A stretch of 64,000 nt of DNA from an uncultured Lachnospiraceae bacterium (lineage in GTDB: Bacteria; Bacillota; Clostridia; Lachnospirales; Lachnospiraceae), in the NCBI GenBank assembly GCA_947570615.1, contig CANOVJ010000001.1:1-64000 (forward strand). Reading direction: 5' to 3'. The notes beneath the pieces were generated by a model. That model ran no database searches, was not told the DNA's origin, and was given only the letters and a program-made list of their open reading frames with translations. The stretch's first letter is position 1, and each line of letters opens with the position of its first letter. The position numbers and the translations under genes are program-made. Positions 26,671 to 36,125 of this stretch are shown here, piece after piece.

Positions 26671-26700
26671 ATTATAGCAGTACCAAAGAGAGATTTACAA
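26671..26700 (-). promoter_or_regulatory. Sigma-A-like promoter for the GT39-like gene
   Basis: On the minus strand: TTGTAA (26700-26695), an 18-base spacer ending in TGC, and a perfect TATAAT (26676-26671). It lies about 25 bases upstream of the start codon at 26647. Confidence 0.7.
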
Positions 26701-26873
26701 TATACGGGGACATATATTTTCCGCAAAAGGAATAAACTATAAGTAAGATATTAAGAATTGTTTAAGAATCATGAAAAAAGTCTTAGAAAGAACCGGGGAG
26801 ACTGGAATTTCGTCTGAAATATGATATTCTTAGAGCAGGAACGGAACCGTTTCTGCGGAAGGAGCGTGATATT

Positions 26874-27938
26874 ATGAAAAGAAAATTCGGAAAATGGAAG
26901 AAAATACAGTTGGTTACAGTGGTGATAGCCGGTCTGCTTCTGACCGGGTGCAGCAGTCGGTATGCGCAGGAAGAAGAACCGGACAATGTGGTATCCGAAA
27001 ATGTGGTGATTACGGAGACAGGAGAGGTGATTGAAAAACCGGTTTTGCAGGAGGCACCGGTCAGGAAGACCCCTTCCCCCACGCCTGCTGAGAACAGGAC
27101 GAAAACGCCGGCTGCAGAGCATGCGCAGCCGACCCCTGTGATAGATGTGGATATCCCGGTTCAGGAACAGGTGATTACGCAGGAGGATCAGGCGGAACCT
27201 CATGGATATAATTTACAGCTTGTTTTTTTAGGCGACAGTATTTTTGATAACAACAGAGACGGATCAGGCGTTCCTTATCTGACGGCAAAACAATGTGAGG
27301 CGGATGTGTATAATCTGGCGATTGGAGGTACATGCGCGAGTATCGAGGAATTTGAAGAATCTGATCTGGGAAAGTGGACTTCAACCAGCCTGTGCGGCGT
27401 TGTGAACGCCATGCTGAAGAGAATCCCGGCAGATATTTTTTCGGGAACCAGGGCGGGAGAATTGTTGAGCAACCCCCATATAGATTATTCACAGACAGAC
27501 TATTTTATCGTTGAATATGGAACCAATGATTTCTTCCGCGGGGTAAGGCAGAGCGATGAGGACGGCTTTAATCTGAGGACTTATTCAGGGGCCCTTCGCT
27601 ATTCCGTAATTAATCTGAGAGAACTGGCCCCGGATGCCACAATCATTCTCTGTTCGCCCATGTATGCTCAGTTCTACAAAGACGGATATCTGATCGGTGA
27701 CGGGAATGTTACCAATAACGGAAACGGCACTCTGGCCGATTATGTGGGAACCTGCAATTATATTGCCAATGAACAGAATGTTATCTTTTTCAATGCATAT
27801 CAGGATCTGGGAATTGACAGCTATTCAGCGGAGCAATACCTGGAGGACGGGGTACATCTGACCGCGGAGGGCAGGCAGATGTACGCAGACGAGCTCGCAA
27901 AAATCATATTGGATTACGAGGAGACAAAGAACGACTGA
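26874..27938 (+). CDS. SGNH/GDSL hydrolase lipoprotein
   Basis: The 354-residue precursor has lipobox LLTGC (C26), a Pro/Thr-rich linker (residues 60-110) and an SGNH hydrolase domain with all four blocks: GDS with S122, G151/G152 in LAIGGTCA, N218 in EYGTNDF and D325-x2-H328 in EDGVHLT. Enzymes of this type are esterases or acetylesterases, often acting on O-acetylated glycans. It sits outside the membrane, tethered by lipid and linker. The ATG follows AAGGAG. A terminator follows. It has a paralogue at 59354 that has lost the catalytic serine. Confidence 0.9.
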   Translation: MKRKFGKWKKIQLVTVVIAGLLLTGCSSRYAQEEEPDNVVSENVVITETGEVIEKPVLQEAPVRKTPSPTPAENRTKTPAAEHAQPTPVIDVDIPVQEQVITQEDQAEPHGYNLQLVFLGDSIFDNNRDGSGVPYLTAKQCEADVYNLAIGGTCASIEEFEESDLGKWTSTSLCGVVNAMLKRIPADIFSGTRAGELLSNPHIDYSQTDYFIVEYGTNDFFRGVRQSDEDGFNLRTYSGALRYSVINLRELAPDATIILCSPMYAQFYKDGYLIGDGNVTNNGNGTLADYVGTCNYIANEQNVIFFNAYQDLGIDSYSAEQYLEDGVHLTAEGRQMYADELAKIILDYEETKND

Positions 27939-27972
27939 ATCAGAGTCGGAGCGCTCCTGTGAAAACAGACAG

Positions 27973-28021
27973 AAGACGTGTTTTAAGTATTTATCAGGTG
28001 AATGCTTAAAATGCGTCTTTT
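27973..28021 (+). terminator. Rho-independent terminator after the SGNH lipoprotein gene
   Basis: AAGACGTGTTTTAAGTATTT (27973-27992) pairs, with a few G-U pairs, with the sequence ending in AAAATGCGTCTT, followed by TT. Confidence 0.75.
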
Positions 28022-28054
28022 CTGTTGCAGTCTTTTCTGCTGTACTCGTAATAC

Positions 28055-28083
28055 TTGACCTGCGCAATATATCATGCTACCAT
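28055..28083 (+). promoter_or_regulatory. Sigma-A-like promoter for the GT-C gene at 28114
   Basis: TTGACC (28055-28060), a 17-base spacer ending in TGC, and TACCAT (28078-28083). The start codon is 30 bases downstream, so the leader is short. Confidence 0.6.
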
Positions 28084-28113
28084 TGACTAAAATGTAAATC
28101 AGCAGGTTAAATT

Positions 28114-29628
28114 ATGGATATCCGGGCAGAACGGAAAAATATATACAATATAATTCTGGCAGGTGTTTTCGCTGCATATCTGGTGTTTAATGGAATGCTT
28201 CTGATCAGACACGAGCTTTGGCGGGACGAGGCCAACGTCTGGCTTATTGCGAGAGAACTCTCTCCTGTCCAGTTGTTTGCGGAAATCAGATACCAGGGAC
28301 ATCCCTGTCTGTGGTATCTGCTGGTGATGCCTCTGGCAAAGCTGGGGCTGCCATTTCAGCTTATTGGCGTTCTGAGCCTTGCCATTATGGGGACGGCAAC
28401 AGGGCTTTTTTTGTGGAAGGCTCCGTTTCATATAGCTGTGAAGTCCATATGTGTGTTCAGTCCGATGTTTACCTATTTTTATGCCTGCATCGCAAGAAAT
28501 TATTGTCTGGTTGCGCTTTTCTTACTCCTGCTTGCGCAGAACTATCATGAAAGAAATGAAAGATGTATCAGCTATGGTCTGCTTCTGGGACTTTTGGTGC
28601 AGGCAGATACGATAGCGCTTGCGCCGGCGGGAATGATTTCTCTGATATGGCTGTGGGAGAACTGCAGGGAAGCTCTGAGAACGAAATGTATTGAGCCGCT
28701 GCGCAGAATAATAAAAGGAATATGGATTCCGCTGGTCAGTCTGCTTTTGTGGATGGCACAGTTCTGGCAGGTTTCGGACAGCCCGGCGTTTCAGATCAGT
28801 GAGCTGGGGAAGGGGGAGCTTTTCAGGGAAGTCAGAAATTACAGTCTCTGGATTCTGGAAAGAATGTCGGGCAGAGGGCGGATTTTTTGCGTGATTTATC
28901 TTATTGTGATGTTTGTGTTGCTGGCGATACTGGCACTGAAGGTAAAAAGGCTGGGAGCAGTATGGGTAATGGCGGCATCCTGGCTTTTTGAAGCCGTATT
29001 CAGCGTTGTGGTATATCAGTTACATCTCTGGCATTTTATCTCGTTATGCTTTGTGCTCATATGGACGATCTGGATTCTGGAGACGGAAAGAAAGCGGGAG
29101 AAAACAGCGGATAATATAAGTATCATGACAACAGCCGGGCTTGAGGGATTGTTGCTGGTATTATCGATATGCATGTTTCTGCAATGGAGTTCCCGGGAAG
29201 AAACCTCCAGCCTGGATAATGCCCTGCATGGCCGTTATTCAGATGGAGTGTATACGGCAGAGTTTATAGAAAAGAATATCTCTGCGGATGAGGTTATCAT
29301 CTCGGCAAATGTGTCAATGGCCTCTACTGTGCTGGCTTATCTTCCGGGCTACCGGTTTTATTTTGCTGGCACCGGCCAGATCACCACCTATGCGGATTAT
29401 GGAAAAGCGCAGGACAGCCAGATTGGATTTGAGGAACTGAGGGCCTGGGGGCAGGAAAATTTCCCGGAGAAAAAGGAAATTTATTTGCTGGATACAGAAG
29501 ACTCCTGTATAATTGAAAAAGGAGGTCTGAAGGAATGTGAAGTTTTATATCAGACCAGACAGGAAACGGCGAGAGGAGAGGAATACACAGTGTACCGTAT
29601 TCCTCTGCAGGCAGACTCTGTGCCGTAG
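28114..29628 (+). CDS. GT-C glycosyltransferase-like membrane protein
   Basis: This is a 504-residue protein with about ten helices. The first loop carries HELWRDEANVWLIAREL near residue 32, an acidic motif of the GT39/GT83 type, followed by EIRYQGHPCLWYLLVMP. A further marker is ACIARNYCLVALFLLL. Residues 360-500 form a soluble outer domain (VYTAEFIEKNISADEVIIS, GYRFYFAGTGQITTYADYG). It likely transfers a sugar from a polyprenyl-phosphate donor to the surface glycan. It has its own promoter and no coding neighbour in overlap. Specificity is unknown. Confidence 0.8.
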   Translation: MDIRAERKNIYNIILAGVFAAYLVFNGMLLIRHELWRDEANVWLIARELSPVQLFAEIRYQGHPCLWYLLVMPLAKLGLPFQLIGVLSLAIMGTATGLFLWKAPFHIAVKSICVFSPMFTYFYACIARNYCLVALFLLLLAQNYHERNERCISYGLLLGLLVQADTIALAPAGMISLIWLWENCREALRTKCIEPLRRIIKGIWIPLVSLLLWMAQFWQVSDSPAFQISELGKGELFREVRNYSLWILERMSGRGRIFCVIYLIVMFVLLAILALKVKRLGAVWVMAASWLFEAVFSVVVYQLHLWHFISLCFVLIWTIWILETERKREKTADNISIMTTAGLEGLLLVLSICMFLQWSSREETSSLDNALHGRYSDGVYTAEFIEKNISADEVIISANVSMASTVLAYLPGYRFYFAGTGQITTYADYGKAQDSQIGFEELRAWGQENFPEKKEIYLLDTEDSCIIEKGGLKECEVLYQTRQETARGEEYTVYRIPLQADSVP

Positions 29629-29716
29629 TCCGCAGAATGCTTCACGCGGGTCCTGCCGTGAACTCAGGGGAAGCTACAAATACCAGAACAATGTATATTC
29701 GTAATGGAGAGAAAAC

Positions 29717-30937
29717 TTGTCAGAGAAATTGAAATCCAGGCAATTCGATAAAATCATAATAGGAGCCGGTCTCTATGGCCTCTACGCTGCCCGCTTCTGT
29801 GGGGAGAGAGGGCAGCGCGTGCTGGTGTTAGAGTATGATAGGGCGCCCTTCCAGCGGGCCACCTACATCAATCAGGCCAGAGTCCACATGGGCTATCATT
29901 ATCCCAGAAGCCTCACCACGGCGGTAAAGTCGGCGGGATATTTCAGACGTTTCGTGGAGGATTTTGGATTCTGCATCCACGACAGATTTCAGCAGATCTA
30001 TGCCACATCCGAGCGCTTTTCCTGGACCAGCGCGCAGCAGTTTCAGGAGTTCTGCCGGGCGGCGGGGATTAAGTGCGAGGAGGTGGCGGTTTCCAAATAT
30101 TTTAGGAAGGGAATGTGCGACGGCGCATTCCTCACCGAGGAATACACCTACGACGCTAAAATTCTGCAGAGGTTTTATGAGGACAGGCTGAGGGATAACA
30201 GAAATGTGAAGATGCTTTTTGGCGCGCGCATCGAAAAAATCCTGAAGATGGGAGGAGCTTTTCAGGTGCAGCTCTCTGATGGCAGCTCTTTTGAGGCACC
30301 TTTTGTGCTGAACGCGTCCTATGCCTCTGTGAATCAGATTATCGACAGGGTGGATTTCCAGGACGGGCCGTCCCAGGCTCGGGAGAGAGGGACGGAAAAG
30401 GAGCTGTTCGATATCAAATACGAGCTGTGCGAGATCATTCTCTGCAGGCCTTCGCAGGCCCTTGGGAATATCGGGATCACGGTGATGGACGGGCCCTTTT
30501 TTTCCATCATGCCTTTTGGACGGACAGGCCTGCATTCCCTCACGGCAGTGACCTTTACGCCCCATGTGACAAGCTATGACAAAAAGCCGGTATTTTCCTG
30601 CCAGGCGGGCCTTCCGGAGGCGGGCTCTCCAGAGGGCAGGGAAAAGGGATCATGTACGCCGGAGCAGCTTGGAAACTGCAACGAGTGTATCCACAGGCCG
30701 CAGACAGCATGGCCTTATATGTCCCATCTCGCGGATAAATATATGAAGCCGGAATATGCGTATTCCTACGTGGAATCGCTCTACTCCATGAAGCCCATCT
30801 TAAAGAGCTCCGAGGTGGACGATTCCCGTCCTACGGCGATCCGGGTGATGAGCACAGACCCGGTATTTATCAGCGTGTTGTCCGGCAAGATCAACACGGT
30901 TTATGATCTGGACGGCTATTTGCTGGAAACGATGTGA
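29717..30937 (+). CDS. FAD-dependent oxidoreductase (DAO-like)
   Basis: This 406-residue flavoprotein has a GxGxxG site G16-x-G18-x2-G21 in IIIGAGLYGLYAAR, followed by VLVLEYD for the FAD ribose. It starts with TTG, seven bases after GGAGAG. The middle has ATYINQARVHMGYHYPRS, a substrate-side block seen in FAD oxidoreductases within glycan loci. An insert around residues 300-340 is Cys-rich (SCQAGLP, GSCTPEQLGNCNECIHRP). It opens an operon with three GT2 genes, an aminotransferase and another flavoprotein. It may oxidise a lipid-linked or nucleotide sugar; DprE1-like chemistry is only an analogy. The substrate is unknown. Confidence 0.8.
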   Translation: MSEKLKSRQFDKIIIGAGLYGLYAARFCGERGQRVLVLEYDRAPFQRATYINQARVHMGYHYPRSLTTAVKSAGYFRRFVEDFGFCIHDRFQQIYATSERFSWTSAQQFQEFCRAAGIKCEEVAVSKYFRKGMCDGAFLTEEYTYDAKILQRFYEDRLRDNRNVKMLFGARIEKILKMGGAFQVQLSDGSSFEAPFVLNASYASVNQIIDRVDFQDGPSQARERGTEKELFDIKYELCEIILCRPSQALGNIGITVMDGPFFSIMPFGRTGLHSLTAVTFTPHVTSYDKKPVFSCQAGLPEAGSPEGREKGSCTPEQLGNCNECIHRPQTAWPYMSHLADKYMKPEYAYSYVESLYSMKPILKSSEVDDSRPTAIRVMSTDPVFISVLSGKINTVYDLDGYLLETM

Positions 30938-30988
30938 GAAAAATCCGGAAGAAAACTTTCCGACTTTCTTTGATGCAGGGGTTTAAGT

Positions 30989-31951
30989 ATGGATAATGGT
31001 AAAATCATTAAAAAAGAAAAGAAATTTATCTCTCTTGTGGTCTATCTGCGCGACGCCGCGCCTTACCTGAAGTTTTTTCTGGACACGGTGCTGCCGGTGT
31101 GCGAGGCGAATTTTGAGCAGTTCGAGATCGTGTGTGTGGACGACGGCAGCAGGGACGGGACCACAGAGCTTTTGAGGGAGTATGTGGAAAAAAGGCAGCT
31201 CCGGGCCATGGTGAACGTGGTACACATGAGCTTTTTCCAGGGGCTGGAGAGCGCCATGAACGCGGGGAGGGATATCGCCATCGGCGATTTTGTGTATGAG
31301 TTTGACGATATTTTCGTGGACTATGAGCCGGAGGTGATCATGGAGGTATACCGAAGGCTTCTTGAAGGAAGCGATATCGTCGCCGCCAGCAGTAAGGGGA
31401 AGATGCGCCTCACCTCCCGTGTGTTTTATGCGCTTTACAATAAGACCAGCAGAGGAAAGGGAAAGATCGGGCCGGAGACCTTCCGGCTGGTGTCGAGAAG
31501 GGCGATCAACCGGATTAAATCCATGGGGCAGTATATTCCCTACCGGAAGGCGGTCTATATGAACTGCGGGCTGAAAACAGCCACGATCCATTATGAGAGC
31601 CGGGATGTGGATGTGCGAATCAAAAACAAGACCGTGGCCGGGGAGCGGACGGCGCTGGCGCTGGACTCCTTTATCTACTTTACCAGCGTGCTGGAGCGCC
31701 TCTCGGCCATCATATGCGGTATCTTTCTGGTGGTGACGGTGGGGATGGGGCTTTATATCATATCCAATATTTTTAATCGGACCAGGCCGGTGGAGGGGTG
31801 GCTTTCCACCATGGGGTTTCTGGCGCTGGGTTTTTTCGGTGTGTTCGCCCTGCTCACTATTATCTTAAAATATCTGTCGGTGCTGCTGAATCTGATCTTT
31901 AAGCAGCAGAGATATCTGGTTTCAGACATAGAAAAGGTGGTAAAGCGGTGA
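30989..31951 (+). CDS. GT2 glycosyltransferase with C-terminal membrane helices
   Basis: The 320-residue protein has a GT-A domain (VYLRDAAPYLKFFLDTV, CVDDGSRDGT, FFQGLESAMNAG, YEFDDIFVDY replacing the usual DxDLQ block) and two C-terminal helices (ICGIFLVVTVGMGLYII and FFGVFALLTIILKYL). This layout is that of polyprenyl-phosphate glycosyltransferases. The unusual EFDD acidic motif and the GKGKIGPETFRLVSR loop suggest a divergent donor. The stop overlaps the next GT2 by four bases (GTGA), so the two are co-translated and may work together. Confidence 0.85.
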   Translation: MDNGKIIKKEKKFISLVVYLRDAAPYLKFFLDTVLPVCEANFEQFEIVCVDDGSRDGTTELLREYVEKRQLRAMVNVVHMSFFQGLESAMNAGRDIAIGDFVYEFDDIFVDYEPEVIMEVYRRLLEGSDIVAASSKGKMRLTSRVFYALYNKTSRGKGKIGPETFRLVSRRAINRIKSMGQYIPYRKAVYMNCGLKTATIHYESRDVDVRIKNKTVAGERTALALDSFIYFTSVLERLSAIICGIFLVVTVGMGLYIISNIFNRTRPVEGWLSTMGFLALGFFGVFALLTIILKYLSVLLNLIFKQQRYLVSDIEKVVKR

Positions 31952-32694
31952 GAGAAGAGTTATCCATCAACCTTCTGTTCCCTGTGCTGAACGAGCGCCT
32001 GCGCCTGCGCAGCGGAATTGAGAAGACCATGGCCTATCTGAGGGAGAATGTCACGATTCCTTATAAGCTCACGATCCTGGACAACGGGTCGGAGGATGAG
32101 ACGCCGCAGATCGGGCGGGAGCTGGAAGAAAAATATCCCGAGGTAACTTATGTGCGCCTTGAGGAGCGCGGCGTGGGAATTGCGTTCCGCAGGGGCATAG
32201 AATTAAACGAGTGTGCGCTGGTGGGCTACATGGATATCGATCTGTCCACGGATATCCGGTATCTGGGACGCACCATCCATCTGTTCAGGGAGATACCGGA
32301 GCTGGAATATGTAAACGGAAGCCGTTTCGCCAGAGAGTCCGACACCAGGGGGCGGAAATGGTACCGGAAGATTACCTCCATGGGGCTGGTGTTTCTCTTA
32401 AAGGTATTTTTTCATATGAGGGCCACGGACGCGGTGTGTGGGTTTTCCTTTCTGCGCAGGGAGACGGCAAAGCGTCTGGTGGCGGTCTGCAGCAATGATA
32501 ACGGATGGTTTTATACCATAGAATTTCTGTTGCGGGCAGAGCGTATGGGGGTAGTGATTTACGACATGCCCGTGGAGTGGCAGGAGGATTATAACACCAC
32601 GGTGAAGGTGTGGAAAACCATCCGAAACTACCTGGTGAGAATCCACAGGCTGCGCCGGGCGTTTAAAGAGGAAGAGAGGCGGCGTAAAGGATGA
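31948..32694 (+). CDS. GT2 glycosyltransferase, dolichyl-phosphate glucosyltransferase-like
   Basis: The 248-residue enzyme starts with GTG inside the stop of the previous gene. Its GT-A motifs are FPVLNERLRLRSGI, ILDNGSEDETP, ERGVGIAFRRGIEL, YMDIDLSTDI and NGSRF. The pattern is like ALG5-type enzymes that put glucose on dolichyl phosphate, although it lacks an N-terminal membrane helix. It ends in a very basic tail (EEERRRKG) that may help it bind the membrane. Its position beside another GT2 and flavoproteins suggests production of a lipid-linked sugar. Confidence 0.85.
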   Translation: MREELSINLLFPVLNERLRLRSGIEKTMAYLRENVTIPYKLTILDNGSEDETPQIGRELEEKYPEVTYVRLEERGVGIAFRRGIELNECALVGYMDIDLSTDIRYLGRTIHLFREIPELEYVNGSRFARESDTRGRKWYRKITSMGLVFLLKVFFHMRATDAVCGFSFLRRETAKRLVAVCSNDNGWFYTIEFLLRAERMGVVIYDMPVEWQEDYNTTVKVWKTIRNYLVRIHRLRRAFKEEERRRKG

Positions 32695-32717
32695 GGAAGC
32701 GCCAGGGAGGAAACGGG

Positions 32718-33830
32718 ATGTTAAAGAGAATCGATCTCACAAGGGATTTTCAGAAGCACAAAAAGGAATATCTGGAGGCGATCCAGGCGGTCTGTGAGGA
32801 GACGGCCTTTTCCGGAGGCAGATTTGCGGATCAGTTTGATCAGGAGTTTGCGGCCTTCTGCGGCGTGCCCTATGCGGCGGGAGTCAATAACGGAACATCT
32901 GCCCTTCACTGCGCCATGCTGGCCCTGGGGATCGGGGAGGGGGACGAGGTGATCGTTCCGGCCAACACATACATTGCCACCGCCTGGGGGGTGACCTACA
33001 CCGGTGCGACGCCGGTCTTTGTGGACTGCACGGCGGACACATGGGAGATCGACCCGGACAGAATCGAGGAAAAAATTACGGACAGAACCAGGGCCATCCT
33101 GGGAGTCCATCTCTACGGGCAGCCCTTTGCGTTTGGCAGGGTAAAGGAGATCGCGGACAGGCACGGCCTTTTCGTGGTGGAGGACTGCGCACAGGCCCAC
33201 GGGGCCCGCTATGAGGGGAAACAGGTGGGAACCCTGGGAGAGCTGGGATGTTTCAGCTTCTATCCGGGCAAGAATCTCTATGCTTTCGGAGAGGGGGGCA
33301 GCGTCACCTGCTATAAGAAGGAGTATTTTGACACCATCACCACCCTGAAAAATCAGGGCTGTCAGGTGCGGTATTATCATGATATGATTGGCTACAATTA
33401 CCGTCTGGAAGGGCTGCAGGGAGCGGTCCTGAGCGTCAGCCTCAAATATCTGCCACAGTGGACCAGGCGGCGTAGAGAGATCGGCAGACGCTATCACAGG
33501 GAGATCACCAATCCCCTCCTTACTCTGCAGGTCCATCCGGAAAATACGGATCCGGTGTTTCATCTGTTCGTGATTATGGTGGAGGATCCGGAGGACTTTG
33601 TGGCTTATATGGAACGCCGGGGGATAGAGTGCAACCGGCACTATCCGGTTCCCTGTCATTTGCAGAAGGCTTATGCGTATCTGGGCTGTAAAGCGGGAGA
33701 CTGCCCCAACGCGGAATACCTGGCCAGCCATTGTGTGACGTTGCCGCTCTTTCCGGAGATGACGGATGAGGAAGTGGGGATGGTGATTGAGGGTTGCAAC
33801 GGGTACACAGGGGCGGAGGTTTGTGGATGA
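32718..33830 (+). CDS. DegT/DnrJ/EryC1/StrS aminotransferase
   Basis: This 370-residue PLP enzyme has K185 in SFYPGKNLYAFGEGG as the Schiff-base lysine, D156 in VVEDCAQ, and NNGTSALHCAMLALG near the N-terminus. The ATG at 32718 is seven bases after GGGAGG; an ATG at 32691 overlapping the previous gene would add nine residues and has no site. It differs from the one at 1379: ETAFSGGRFADQFDQEF is more like C3/C4 aminotransferases of the general DegT family. It sits between GT2 and flavoprotein genes, so it may aminate a keto sugar made by one of the flavoproteins; this is inference. Confidence 0.88.
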   Translation: MLKRIDLTRDFQKHKKEYLEAIQAVCEETAFSGGRFADQFDQEFAAFCGVPYAAGVNNGTSALHCAMLALGIGEGDEVIVPANTYIATAWGVTYTGATPVFVDCTADTWEIDPDRIEEKITDRTRAILGVHLYGQPFAFGRVKEIADRHGLFVVEDCAQAHGARYEGKQVGTLGELGCFSFYPGKNLYAFGEGGSVTCYKKEYFDTITTLKNQGCQVRYYHDMIGYNYRLEGLQGAVLSVSLKYLPQWTRRRREIGRRYHREITNPLLTLQVHPENTDPVFHLFVIMVEDPEDFVAYMERRGIECNRHYPVPCHLQKAYAYLGCKAGDCPNAEYLASHCVTLPLFPEMTDEEVGMVIEGCNGYTGAEVCG

Positions 33831-35380
33831 GCCGGCTGGAACGGATCGCAGATAAGGGAAAGGGATGGAGCGGGAGGCTGCCGGAGCTGATGACGCCGAA
33901 AACAACCGCGGTCCTTCTGAGTGTCTTATATGTGCTCAGCCTTGTGCCTCTTCTCTGGATTTCCCGGTATAATTATCCCAGTGCGGATGACTATTCCATT
34001 GGAAGCGACTGCCGTCAGGTGTGGGTGGCGACCCGCAATGTGTTTGCGGTGCTCTGGCAGGGAATTGAGAGATCGGTGGAAGACTGGCTTCACTGGATGG
34101 GGTATTTCACTTCCAACTTTCTGATGGCGGTTCCGCCAAGCACCTTCGGGGAGCGCTGGTATGCCCTCACCGCCTGGATCATGCTGGGGATGCTCAGCTT
34201 TTCTACCATGTATCTTTTTCATGTCATTTTTGTAAAGGTGCTGAAAGCCGACCGGTTTTTGAGCCACAGTATATCCATGCTGGTGTTGTTTCTCTCTGTG
34301 CAGTGTATGTGTCCGGCGGGGCGGGTGGAGGCCTTTTACTGGTACAGCGGGGCGGCAAACTATATTTTTGTTCACAGTATGTCGCTGTTTTTTTATGGGC
34401 TTCTGATCTCGAGTGTGTGTGACAGTGGGAAAAAGCGTATATGGGATCTGGCGGCGGCTTCCTTTCTGGGATTTCTTACGGGAGGGGGCAATCAGATGAC
34501 GGCGCTCAACGGGGCCGTTGTGGTTCTGGCCGCCGGAGTGATGATCCTGCTTTCGAAGAGCGGGAAAGGACGCCGGGCGTTGTGGATTCCCATGGGTCTG
34601 TTTCTCATGGGGTTTCTTCTGAATGTGGCGGCGCCGGGAAACTGGGTGCGGGCGGAGGATGCCAGCGGAATGAACCCGGTCAAAGCGGTTCTGGTCTCCT
34701 TTTACGAGTGTCTGGACAGGGCTATGAACCAGTGGACCACCTGGCCGGTGATCGTGATTGTGATTGCCATGATTCCCCTGTTCTGGCATATGGCGGGAGA
34801 GATTTCCTTCCGGTTTCCCTGCCCGCTTCTGGCGGTGGCCGCCGGGTACTGCCTCACAGCGGCAATGGCCACGCCGCCTCTGTTTGCGCTGGGAAATATG
34901 GAGGCGGGCCGGTTGCAGGCGCTGATGTTTCTGATGTATATCCTGACGCTTTCTCTGGGCGTGGGGTACGTGACGGGCTGGGCTCGGAAACGCCTGGAAG
35001 CGAGATTCCCATCTCCCCGGAAGAGTGGTGAGGGAGGAAGGCTTTCGCCGGAGGCCTGCTGGTGTCTTCTGGGGTGCCTTGTGTTTCTGGTCTTCGGATC
35101 CGGCCTTACCCTTGTGCCGGAGCCTCATTTTTACACGTTCTCATCGGCTCTGACAGATCTGCAGGAGGGAAATGCCAGAGCATACGGAGAGGCCCTGAAA
35201 GAGCGGGCTCAGCTGTATGGGAGCGGCCAGGAGGGGCTCATCCAGGTGGAGCCTTTACCGGCCCGGCCGAAACTTTTATATTTTTCGGATATCGGGCAGG
35301 ACCCGCAGGACTGGGAGAACAGAGGGCTGTGCCGGTTTTACGGACTGGATCAGGTGGCTGTGAAAAAGGCGCGGGAGTAA
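33827..35380 (+). CDS. DUF6056-like multi-spanning membrane protein
   Basis: The 517-residue protein begins at an ATG overlapping the previous stop (ATGA). After a cytoplasmic N-terminus it has about eleven helices. The first loop holds NYPSADDYSIGSDC, an acidic DDY motif like the GT-C first-loop site. YWYSGAANYIFVHSMSLFF, TGGGNQMTALNGAVVV and NVAAPGNWVRAED are blocks I associate with DUF6056 proteins, which are commonly found in glycan loci and thought to be glycosyltransferases. The name is from memory and should be checked. It lies inside the flavoprotein/GT2 operon. Confidence 0.7.
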   Translation: MSRLERIADKGKGWSGRLPELMTPKTTAVLLSVLYVLSLVPLLWISRYNYPSADDYSIGSDCRQVWVATRNVFAVLWQGIERSVEDWLHWMGYFTSNFLMAVPPSTFGERWYALTAWIMLGMLSFSTMYLFHVIFVKVLKADRFLSHSISMLVLFLSVQCMCPAGRVEAFYWYSGAANYIFVHSMSLFFYGLLISSVCDSGKKRIWDLAAASFLGFLTGGGNQMTALNGAVVVLAAGVMILLSKSGKGRRALWIPMGLFLMGFLLNVAAPGNWVRAEDASGMNPVKAVLVSFYECLDRAMNQWTTWPVIVIVIAMIPLFWHMAGEISFRFPCPLLAVAAGYCLTAAMATPPLFALGNMEAGRLQALMFLMYILTLSLGVGYVTGWARKRLEARFPSPRKSGEGGRLSPEACWCLLGCLVFLVFGSGLTLVPEPHFYTFSSALTDLQEGNARAYGEALKERAQLYGSGQEGLIQVEPLPARPKLLYFSDIGQDPQDWENRGLCRFYGLDQVAVKKARE

Positions 35381-35402
35381 TGACGAACAAAAGAGGGCTG
35401 AG

Positions 35403-36116
35403 ATGAAAAAAACAATTATCGTAATGCCGGTAGCCAACGAGGAGACCACCATGGGGCAGATTCTGGAAGAGATTCTGAGTCTGCCTTATGATAATTTATA
35501 CATATATCCGGTGATCGACAGCTATTCCAGGGACCGGACAGAGGAGATCATCCGGGAAAAGGAAAGGCAGAGCGAACGGGTGAAATGCATCTTCCACAGG
35601 CAGTCCCGGGGCGTGGTGAGCTGTTACCTGGAGGGGTTTAAGCGGGCGCTTGAGGACGGCGCGGAGCAGATCCTGGAGATGGACGGAGGGGGAAGCCATC
35701 TGCCCTCGGAGATTCCCCGGTTTCTGGAAAAGCTGGAGGAGGGGTACGAGTGCGTGTGGGGATCACGGTTTATGGAGGGCGGTTCCATGAGGGAGCAACC
35801 CCTCTACCGAAGAATTTTAAGCCAGGGAGGGACGTTTCTGGCAAACTTTGTGCTGGGAACCAGGCTCAGGGATATGACCAGCGGGTTTGAGGGATTTCAG
35901 AGGGAGATTCTTGAGAGCCTTGATCTGGACAGCTTTCTCTCGCAGGGGCACATGTATCAGACGGAGATGCGCTACTATTGCAGGGATTACCGCACTGTGG
36001 AGACGCCGATCCACTATGTGGGGACGGCTTCCAGCCTGAAAACCAGCTCGGTGACGGAGGCACTCAGGATCCTGTTCCAGTTGAAAAAGCATGAGAAGGT
36101 GGTCAGAAGGAGATAG
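35403..36116 (+). CDS. GT2 glycosyltransferase, DPM1-like without helices
   Basis: The 237-residue enzyme has VMPVANEETTMGQIL, VIDSYSRDRTEEII (in place of the usual DDGS), HRQSRGVVSCYLEGF, LEMDGGGSHLPSEIP (in place of DADLQHPP) and WGSRFMEGGS. The order matches DPM1-like polyprenol-phosphate mannosyltransferases, but both acidic motifs are altered: IDSYS and MDGGGSH. It lacks C-terminal membrane helices. It starts 23 bases after the DUF6056-like gene and ten bases before the flavoprotein at 36126. Confidence 0.85.
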   Translation: MKKTIIVMPVANEETTMGQILEEILSLPYDNLYIYPVIDSYSRDRTEEIIREKERQSERVKCIFHRQSRGVVSCYLEGFKRALEDGAEQILEMDGGGSHLPSEIPRFLEKLEEGYECVWGSRFMEGGSMREQPLYRRILSQGGTFLANFVLGTRLRDMTSGFEGFQREILESLDLDSFLSQGHMYQTEMRYYCRDYRTVETPIHYVGTASSLKTSSVTEALRILFQLKKHEKVVRRR

Positions 36117-36125
36117 GGACGATTC

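Noticed and set aside
33926-35128. 400-codon minus-strand frame
   Set aside because: Antisense of the DUF6056-like gene; composition is His/Arg/Pro/Gln-rich as expected for an antisense shadow, with no recognisable motif.
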